The notes below the pieces were generated by a model. That model was not told the origin of the DNA, searched no databases, and saw only the letters and a list, made by a program, of their open reading frames with translations. From PALSA-129 sp963842505 (lineage in GTDB: Bacteria; Acidobacteriota; Terriglobia; Bryobacterales; Bryobacteraceae), in contig CAWJGZ010000004.1 of assembly GCA_963842505.1 (NCBI GenBank), positions 1,426,001 through 1,490,000 of the forward strand: DNA of 64,000 bases, in the 5' to 3' direction. The stretch's first letter is position 1, and each line of letters opens with the position of its first letter. Positions 59,065 to 64,000 of this stretch are shown here, piece by piece. The position numbers and the translations under genes were made by a program.

Positions 59065-59195
59065 CGATAGGCCAGGGTGAACAGGTAGAAACCGGCGATG
59101 AGCAGGCAGAGATAGATAAGGACCGCGACATAAATGCGCCGCCAGCTACCCAAAAAAGGCGGCGGATCGTCGGGAACGCGGGGAAGGTCCGGCAT
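59061..59195 (-). CDS. 44-residue single-pass membrane protein coupled to the symporter
   Basis: MPDLPRVPDDPPPFLGSWRR is followed by a hydrophobic helix (IYVAVLIYLCLLIAGFYLFT) and a stop that overlaps the symporter ATG as ATGA. An N-terminal Pro/Asp-rich arm and one helix resemble the small partner proteins found beside several SSS transporters, though I cannot match it to DUF485 or DUF997. Translational coupling makes a stoichiometric partner likely. No clear ribosome-binding site for its own start. Confidence 0.65.
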   Translation of the reverse strand: MPDLPRVPDDPPPFLGSWRRIYVAVLIYLCLLIAGFYLFTLAYR

Positions 59196-59205
59196 GAACG
59201 GAGTG

Positions 59206-59311
59206 TATCACGGACTCTTGATCGAGCCAGCAAGTTGCAACTACAGCGGCTGGCCGCACGCTGTCGCAACAGTCGTGATATCACGGAGTCTTGTTCGAGC
59301 CAGCAAGTTGC
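59206..59311. repeat. Two direct 33-bp repeats around a 40-bp spacer
   Basis: Copies at 59206-59238 and 59279-59311 differ at two of 33 positions (core CGAGCCAGCAAGTTGC). The spacer plus the second copy is matched again at 60757-60831, next to an IS1380-type transposase remnant. Conceptual reading of each copy on the minus strand ends in -KTP-stop. These look like ends of decayed elements. Confidence 0.7.
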
Positions 59312-59407
59312 GCACCTTGCTGAAAGCAGATGTAAAGATGAATTGGCTTGATGGCGGAACAACGCACCGGGACGTCGCCCCCCCGGAACACCGATCTGGT
59401 CGCATCA

Positions 59408-59521
59408 ATGACAAACGACGAGAAAGACCAGCACCGTGCTTGCGGCCGCCGTCCGCACCGGCGCGCGTGCAATCCTCATGCAGAACGTGAAGCACTTTCC
59501 CGCGGAGGCCTACAACATCCG
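59408..59521 (+). pseudogene. PIN-domain toxin remnant, frameshifted
   Basis: MTNDEKDQH in one frame continues, after a one-base shift near 59435, as VLAAAVRTGARAILMQNVKH followed by FPAEAYNI. This is the C-terminal core of VapC-like PIN RNases (typically DxHVLAAAxxxGAxxIVTxNxKDFP). The N-terminal half with the first catalytic acids is absent. The rest of the gap 59196-59532 holds the repeats above and nothing else recognisable. Confidence 0.6.
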
Positions 59522-59532
59522 CGGTCTGCCTT

Positions 59533-60309
59533 TTACTGCCGGTCGTAGACTACCACAAGCGGAATTGCCTGACCGGTACTATGAACCGTCATGGTCAGAG
59601 TTTTGCCGTCCGTCGAGACCTTACACTCTTGAGTGTCGAGCACCTTCCCGTCGTGCTTGTCGGTGATCTGAATCGTGTGGGAGTCCAGGCGCTTGCCTGA
59701 AGTGAAAACTCCTTTAGGCGCGTTCGGTCCCTGTTCCACGTAATCCTTGCCATCGAATTTGATGTCCAGCCGGTCTTTGTACGAAGGATACACAAACGAC
59801 AAGCCACCTGCGTACGGCTGTATCTCCCAAACGGGCGGCGCGCTCACCTTCTCGCTCTTGGTTTCCCAGGTGCCCGCAAAACCGCCGCTCCCGCCAACCC
59901 GGGTCATTACTTCCAGGTCGTCGAACGCGCTTCCGTCAAGCCGCGTTCCGGTCGTGTGATTAGTCAGCGTCTTGCCATCCGGTGAGAGAGTCATAGTGCT
60001 CTCGGAAAGCACTCGTCCGTCCCTCTTGCCCACGGTTTTCCAGGTGTTTTCGCCGGTTTTCAGGAGAGACGCGGTGCCGCCGAACTCCATGGGCTGATCC
60101 GTGCCGTCGGCAACAATGACTTCCACGACCGCGCCGTCATCGAATTTGTATTTGTTCGCCCCGAGATCCTCAACCTTGATCCGTTGGCCGACAACCGTGC
60201 TTTTGTCCGGGTTGTACTTCCACTTGCCGACGAATGGGTCATTCGCGGCGGTAATCCAGCCGGCAAGTAGCAAAATGAGCGCAGTTGAACGGAACGTAGT
60301 GGCTAACAT
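59533..60309 (-). CDS. Secreted protein with two lipocalin-like repeats
   Basis: A 258-residue exported protein of unknown function. A signal peptide (MLATTFRSTALILLLAGWIT) follows AGGAGA at good spacing. The mature chain seems to be an internal duplication: FVGKWKYNPDKSTVVGQRIK and FAGTWETKSEKVSAPPVWEI each start a beta-rich, lipocalin-like module ending in LSPDGKTLTNHTTGT and VSTDGKTLTMTVHSTG. I recall such DUF-type paired domains in soil Acidobacteriota. Ligand binding is a guess from the fold. Confidence 0.7.
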   Translation of the reverse strand: MLATTFRSTALILLLAGWITAANDPFVGKWKYNPDKSTVVGQRIKVEDLGANKYKFDDGAVVEVIVADGTDQPMEFGGTASLLKTGENTWKTVGKRDGRVLSESTMTLSPDGKTLTNHTTGTRLDGSAFDDLEVMTRVGGSGGFAGTWETKSEKVSAPPVWEIQPYAGGLSFVYPSYKDRLDIKFDGKDYVEQGPNAPKGVFTSGKRLDSHTIQITDKHDGKVLDTQECKVSTDGKTLTMTVHSTGQAIPLVVVYDRQ

Positions 60310-60488
60310 GAGCAGTCTCCTTTCAGCCTAAATTTCCATTTTGGACTTCCAGACCTCATTCAGTATAAGCGAGAGCGCCATCCTTTGGTCCAGCGAGCCG
60401 CATTCTTCTCCCCCGGAGCCGTTTCCGACCCTGCAAGACGGGGCTCTCGCGCTGCTCGCAAAATTCAAATCCGCGAACTCTCATCTTT

Positions 60489-60767
60489 TCAATGCTTTCC
60501 ACGAACACCACTCCGGCCCTCACACCCTGGGCAGGTGGACCCGAAGTGGCCGTTGTAGGCGCTGTTCTCCTGCTGGCCGTAGACCGGGATCTCGGTCGAG
60601 TCCATATCCAGCACTATCCGCTGTGGCGCATCGATGGCTTCGACTCTGCCGATGAGTTCGCGGTTGATGCGGGACAAACTGCCGAAGTTCGCCTCCTCGG
60701 CCAGGATGAGGCCGCCATCCGACGTGACACGCGACCCCTGGAAATCGATCTTCAGCGCAACTACAGT
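60489..60767 (-). pseudogene. IS1380-family transposase remnant with internal deletion
   Basis: One open frame reads KIDFQGSRVTSDGGLIL, the N-terminal signature of IS1380 transposases, then jumps to SRINRELIGRVEAIDAPQRI and VLDMDSTEIPVYGQQENSAY NGHF, which in full-length members lies many tens of residues later and includes the first catalytic Asp. The homology ends at GHFGSTC and the frame closes soon after. There is no start codon. So the copy has both an internal deletion and a 3' truncation. Confidence 0.7.
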
Positions 60768-60831
60768 GGCCGGCCGTACGCTGTTGCAACAGCCGTGGTA
60801 TCACGGAGTTTTGCCCGATCCGGCAGCTTGC
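60757..60831. repeat. Third copy of the 33-bp repeat with its 40-bp flank
   Basis: CAACTACAGTGGCCGGCCGT and the 33-bp unit at 60799-60831 match 59237-59311 with scattered substitutions. It lies directly upstream of the IS1380 remnant and supplies the last codons and the stop of the metallophosphoesterase gene. Confidence 0.7.
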
Positions 60832-61547
60832 AACGGCTGGTAGCAGCCGCTATCGAGGATCTTGGCGACCCAATCGGCGTGCGGCAGGCCGCAACCGAAT
60901 AAAGCCTGAATCTCCTTGCCGACGTCATACTCCACGCGCCGGATGGCAGGTTTGGACCCATCCAGCAAGAGATATGCGGCGCGGCGATCGCCGTCATAAG
61001 AAAGACTCACGCTGCCGGTGTTGGCGACGATCATTCCCGAGACGCTCCGAATGTATGAGCGATGGATATGCCCATAGACGGCAATTGGCTGGCCGAGCGG
61101 CGAGTAAGCCGACTCCAACTCGGCATCGCTGGCTGTATGCATCGGTGCGCGCCAGGGACTCTCGGGGCTGGCGTGCACGAGCGCCATCGGGCCATGAATT
61201 TGCACGCGCGGCAGGCCGCGCAGCCAGGCGAGCCTCTCGTCTCCCAGCGCTTCACGGGTCGCCGCCGCCATCTCCCGGATCGCGGCGAAAAGGGGTTGCA
61301 GGTTGGGCGATTGACTCGCAAACTCAGTCAGCGATTCGGGCTTGAAAAGCATCTCGTCCGTATTGCCGACCACGCCTTGCCAGCCGAGATCGCGCATCTG
61401 ATCCACAATCTCCGCGGGACTCGCACCGCCGTCGGCCAGATCGCCGACATGGAGGATCAGGTCGGGAGAGGTTTGCCGCAGGTCCGCCAGAACTGCCTCA
61501 AACGCGGTTCGGTTGCCGTGGATGTCGGATACGATCGCGATGCGCAT
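60801..61547 (-). CDS. Metallophosphoesterase (YfcE/phosphodiesterase-like)
   Basis: A 248-residue calcineurin-like phosphoesterase. Metal-binding motifs are in order: SDIHGN, LHVGDLADGG, VVGNTDEM, LVHAS and YGHIHRSYI, then NTGSVSLSYDGDRRA. Start at 61547 has GGGAG upstream; a frame extension adds six residues. The substrate may be a cyclic nucleotide or phosphodiester. The final residues (LQAAGSGKTP) and stop are encoded by a repeat unit, so the natural C-terminus may have been changed slightly by a past insertion. Confidence 0.9.
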   Translation of the reverse strand: MRIAIVSDIHGNRTAFEAVLADLRQTSPDLILHVGDLADGGASPAEIVDQMRDLGWQGVVGNTDEMLFKPESLTEFASQSPNLQPLFAAIREMAAATREALGDERLAWLRGLPRVQIHGPMALVHASPESPWRAPMHTASDAELESAYSPLGQPIAVYGHIHRSYIRSVSGMIVANTGSVSLSYDGDRRAAYLLLDGSKPAIRRVEYDVGKEIQALFGCGLPHADWVAKILDSGCYQPLQAAGSGKTP

Positions 61548-61577
61548 CACTCCCGCCACTGTCAAAGGGACTCCCTA

Positions 61578-62372
61578 TCAGGCCAGCAGTTCCGCCGTCA
61601 GCACGGTCACCGCCTGGCCGCCCAGAATCACGCGGTCGCCTTCGAGGCGCGCGCGAACCACGCCGCCGCGCGCCGAAGCCTGAAAGGCGGTCATCGAAGT
61701 CCTGCCGAGCCGTTCGCTCCAGTAGGGCGCCAGGGCGCAGTGGGCCGAACCAGTTACCGGATCTTCGTCGATGCCGGAGCCGGGCGCGAAAAAGCGCGAG
61801 ACGAAATCGAATTCCGGGCTGGCCGACCGGGCCGTCACAATCACGCCGCGCACCGGCACCTTGCGGAGCGTCGAATAGTCCGGACCGAGCGCGCGGAGGG
61901 TGGCTTCGGAATCCACTTCCACCAGGTAGTCGAAGACGTTCTTGCCGACGAAGGCGGCGCGGTTCACTCCCAGCGCCGGAAGCAACTCGGCGGGCGGCTC
62001 GGCGGGCGCAACCAGCTTAGCCGGGAAATCCAGTTCAATCCAGTCACCCCGCCGGTCCGCCAGCAGCAGGCCGCTGCGGGTGTGAAAGCACGCCTGTTGG
62101 CCAGCTTGCAGGTGGCCGTCCTCCCATAGCACGTGCGCGCTTGCCACGGTAGCATGGCCGCACAGATCCACTTCCACCGCGGGAGTGAACCAGCGCAGGT
62201 CGAAGCCGCCGGCGAGGGGCACCAGGAAGGCGGTTTCGGAGAGATTCATTTCGCACGCCACGTGGCGCATCCATTCTTCGGGGGCCGGCGCCGGCAGCAC
62301 GCAGACGGCGGCGGGGTTGCCGGCAAAAGGCCGATTTGTGAAGGCATCCACTTGAACTATCCGGATGGGCAT
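61578..62372 (-). CDS. PhzF-family isomerase/epimerase-like protein
   Basis: A 264-residue PhzF-family protein with the diaminopimelate-epimerase fold. MPIRIVQVDAFTNRPFAGNP is the family start; catalytic Glu46 lies in NLSETAFLV, and DLCGHATVASAHVL and GIDEDPVTGSAHCALAPYW are the other conserved loops. In phenazine producers PhzF isomerises DHHA, but isolated members such as this have unknown substrates. The start at 62372 is set by the family; the longer open frame to 62573 crosses the promoter of the divergent gene. Confidence 0.92.
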   Translation of the reverse strand: MPIRIVQVDAFTNRPFAGNPAAVCVLPAPAPEEWMRHVACEMNLSETAFLVPLAGGFDLRWFTPAVEVDLCGHATVASAHVLWEDGHLQAGQQACFHTRSGLLLADRRGDWIELDFPAKLVAPAEPPAELLPALGVNRAAFVGKNVFDYLVEVDSEATLRALGPDYSTLRKVPVRGVIVTARSASPEFDFVSRFFAPGSGIDEDPVTGSAHCALAPYWSERLGRTSMTAFQASARGGVVRARLEGDRVILGGQAVTVLTAELLA

Positions 62373-62436
62373 ATTTTCGAGGGTACCGTACTTGCAAACC
62401 TCATCCCAACCAGTGCAGTCTATAAATAGGATTGGG

Positions 62437-62880
62437 ATGCTATTGCGCCTTTTAACCCGGATATTGACCGCCGTTGCGCTGCTGGCGCTGGTGTGGCGCG
62501 TGGGCAGTGTGGGCGGATCGGGCGCGGATTCCTGGATCCGTCCGGTAGGCGGCCCGCGCGGCCCGGTTCGCATTCTACAGTTCTACGCCACCACCGGAAT
62601 GCTGGTGGCCGGCCAGAAGGCCAAGCTATGCTATGGCGTGGAGAACGCCAAGGCCGTACACATTTCTCCGCGGCTGCCGGGCGTGGTGCCGGCCGTCAAC
62701 CGCTGCCTGGAAATTGTCCCGGAACACACCACCCACTACACCATCCTGGCGGAAGGTTACGACGGCGCCTTCGTCACGCGGTTCTTCACCCTGGTTGTGG
62801 AAGACGCTCCCGAGGTAGACCGCGGCGGCCTGAACATCGCGGCGCTCCAGTGGGACCGGCCTCCCGGCCTGCCATTCTGA
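62437..62880 (+). CDS. Small secreted hypothetical protein
   Basis: A 147-residue exported or membrane-anchored protein. Start at 62437 follows TAGGAT; the N-terminus MLLRLLTRILTAVALLALVW is a signal peptide or anchor. The mature region reads like one immunoglobulin-type beta domain (RILQFYATTGMLVAGQKAKL, TTHYTILAEGYDGAFVTRFF) with two Cys. Its 3' end overlaps the convergent gene below by 95 bp. No function assigned. Confidence 0.65.
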   Translation: MLLRLLTRILTAVALLALVWRVGSVGGSGADSWIRPVGGPRGPVRILQFYATTGMLVAGQKAKLCYGVENAKAVHISPRLPGVVPAVNRCLEIVPEHTTHYTILAEGYDGAFVTRFFTLVVEDAPEVDRGGLNIAALQWDRPPGLPF

Positions 62881-63616
62881 TCAGCCGGGTAACGCGAAGA
62901 GACAGGCCAGGAGGCCTGTCCTCCGGTGTGGCGGAAGCCACTTTTTGGATCTTGATGCCGCCCGTGTGCACCCGCAAACGAACTTTTTTGGCCGGCGCCG
63001 GAGCATTCTGCGCGAACCGTTCGCTCACCAGGTGAGCGATGTGGTAGTCGCCGGTGAAATCCGAGTAGACATCGCCGAAGCGGCACTGCGCGTCGAACGA
63101 ATATTGCCCGGCGGCGGGCAGTTGCATGACGATGTCACCGGTGCGGACGGAGGCGTCGATATCGCCCGAGACGTCGTAGACCACCACGTCACCGGTCGAA
63201 TGGTGGAGGATCAGTTTGGAATCGCGTGGCACGCGGATGCGGTAGTCCATTTGGACATCGGGCTTGCAGTGCGCCACTTTGGCCCAGAAGCTGCGTTTGG
63301 GGAAGGCGGTATGGATCACGAGTTCGCCCGGGCTCTTACGTTCGGTGGTCACCTTGATGGCGTTCAACTGGCGCCTGGCAAGGTCCTGATTCCTGGTCGT
63401 GTCGGGGCGATAGGTGGAACGGGTGACCGTGATTTCGACTTCCGCGCGATCCCAGCCTTCGATATTCAGTTCGCCCATCGAGCCGTTCACCTGGATGGCG
63501 CCGCCGGGGGCGAACTCAACCCGCTCGGTGGTGACAACGGGCGTGCCCGGCTTGGGCACTTTGGCCGCCAGCGGCAGGCAGATGGCCATTGAGATCACGG
63601 CCAATCTTCGAGTCAT
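62786..63616 (-). CDS. DUF4097-like secreted beta-repeat protein
   Basis: A 276-residue exported protein. ATG at 63616 follows GGGAGG at 8 nt; the TTG two codons earlier is not needed. A signal peptide is followed by a repetitive beta pattern (IQVNGSMGELNIEGWDRAEV, LILHHSTGDVVVYDVSGDID, VRTGDIVMQL, FGDVYSDFTGDYHIAHL) typical of DUF4097/adhesin-like solenoids. From about residue 230 the sequence becomes Pro/Arg-rich, crosses a hairpin (62901-62920) and overlaps the convergent gene, so the natural end may lie near 62930 and the tail may be read-through after stop-codon loss. Confidence 0.7.
   Translation of the reverse strand: MTRRLAVISMAICLPLAAKVPKPGTPVVTTERVEFAPGGAIQVNGSMGELNIEGWDRAEVEITVTRSTYRPDTTRNQDLARRQLNAIKVTTERKSPGELVIHTAFPKRSFWAKVAHCKPDVQMDYRIRVPRDSKLILHHSTGDVVVYDVSGDIDASVRTGDIVMQLPAAGQYSFDAQCRFGDVYSDFTGDYHIAHLVSERFAQNAPAPAKKVRLRVHTGGIKIQKVASATPEDRPPGLSLRVTRLIRMAGREAGPTGAPRCSGRRGLPRERLPQPG
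62901..62920. repeat. Perfect 8-bp hairpin in the 3' overlap zone
   Basis: GACAGGCC-AGGA-GGCCTGTC. The same design, with changes, occurs in the gap 34820-35061 (GACCGGCC-AGGA-GGCTGGTC) and as nested GGGACAGGC palindromes at 14845-14931. It appears to be a short mobile or self-copying palindrome; it may also act as a bidirectional terminator. Confidence 0.6.
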
Positions 63617-63666
63617 TTCCAACCCTCCCGGCTATTATGATCGCACGGTTGGTAAAATACGAATTG

Positions 63667-63993
63667 ATGAGCGACCCTATCCCCGACCAGACTCCACAGG
63701 AGGACTTCGAAATCCCCCTGCCGCCGGCGTCTTTTTCCTTCCTGGTGCTGAGTTTGCGGACACAGGCCGAAGTGCAGCTCGGCCTGTTGCACTTCGGCGA
63801 GGAGAAAAAGCCGGAGCCCAACCTGCCTCTGGCGCGCCATAGCATCGATCTCATGTCGGTGCTGCTCGAAAAGACCAAAGGCAACCTGACCATGGAAGAG
63901 AACCGCCTGCTGGAGAATTCCCTTACCGAGTTGCGGTTCCGGTTCGTGCAGGTGTCGGACGATGTTGCCAAGGCCGCGGCGCAGAAAGCCTGA
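63667..63993 (+). CDS. DUF1844-domain protein
   Basis: A 108-residue soluble protein of the DUF1844 family. Supporting stretches are PPASFSFLVLSLRTQAEVQL (membrane-proximal-looking helix) and PNLPLARHSIDLMSVLLEKT followed by KGNLTMEENRLLENSLTELR. ATG at 63667 fits the family start; an ATG upstream at 63589 overlaps the divergent gene's start. Family function is unknown. It is the last complete gene in the window. Confidence 0.85.
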   Translation: MSDPIPDQTPQEDFEIPLPPASFSFLVLSLRTQAEVQLGLLHFGEEKKPEPNLPLARHSIDLMSVLLEKTKGNLTMEENRLLENSLTELRFRFVQVSDDVAKAAAQKA

Positions 63994-64000
63994 ATGCCGG

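Overview
The window looks like a chromosomal segment of an Acidobacteriota member close to Bryobacterales / 'Candidatus Solibacter'. I infer this from gene content rather than from a marker gene: three VWFA-related proteins of the acidobacterial type, an Oar-like TonB-dependent receptor with an N-terminal carboxypeptidase-regulatory domain, a Gly/Tyr-rich secreted protein, many secreted hydrolases, and GC-rich coding DNA with long antisense shadow frames.

Layout. 1-8.6 kb: a RIC/YtfE-type hemerythrin protein, a large TPR lipoprotein, a two-gene unit of an unknown 1134-residue secreted protein plus a Tat-type VWA protein, and a Gly/Tyr-rich secreted protein. 8.6-10.2 kb: a complete IS1202-type (ISNCY) insertion sequence with bipartite terminal repeats and a 17-bp target duplication. 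10.3-16.9 kb: UbiD-family decarboxylase, tRNA-His, a second VWA protein, an orphan BrnA-type antitoxin preceded by a remnant of its toxin, a CE15 glucuronoyl esterase and an M61 peptidase. 17-21.3 kb: an Oar-like receptor with a clear terminator, divergent from a GntR/UTRA regulator whose start codon lies in a palindrome. 21.4-33.3 kb: Flp-like pilin, LarA-like protein, Tat-type PLP enzyme, penicillin-acylase-family hydrolase, a 46-residue zinc-ribbon protein, hemB, nth, TPR membrane protein, pgeF and an isolated nuoB.

33.7-40.2 kb: an HTH/PBP-like regulator, then a tightly overlapping six-gene operon for hydroxyproline catabolism: DapA-type deaminase, FadR-type GntR regulator, 4-hydroxyproline epimerase, and a three-part D-hydroxyproline dehydrogenase (FAD subunit, small 2Fe-2S subunit, FAD/NAD subunit). 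Together they would turn trans-4-hydroxy-L-proline into alpha-ketoglutarate semialdehyde; the final aldehyde dehydrogenase is not in the window.

40.3-48.1 kb: tdk, a coiled-coil secreted protein, a TonB-C-terminal-domain protein and a long TIG-repeat secreted protein. An IS3-family element with a programmed-frameshift transposase has inserted in the TIG gene's 5' end and separated its signal peptide from its body. 48.3-64 kb: M20 peptidase, a third VWA protein, hydrolase-yajQ pair, GNAT enzyme, motAB behind a sigma-28-like promoter, glgC, DedA protein, a sodium:solute symporter translationally coupled to a 44-residue membrane protein, a zone of decayed mobile and toxin DNA (33-bp repeats, PIN fragment, IS1380 fragment), a metallophosphoesterase, a PhzF-family protein, and DUF4097-like and DUF1844 proteins.

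There is no CRISPR array, rRNA, prophage or recognisable defence island. The most interesting items are the two insertion sequences with readable boundaries, the toxin-antitoxin remnant, small genes below usual size cut-offs, and several dispersed repeat families.
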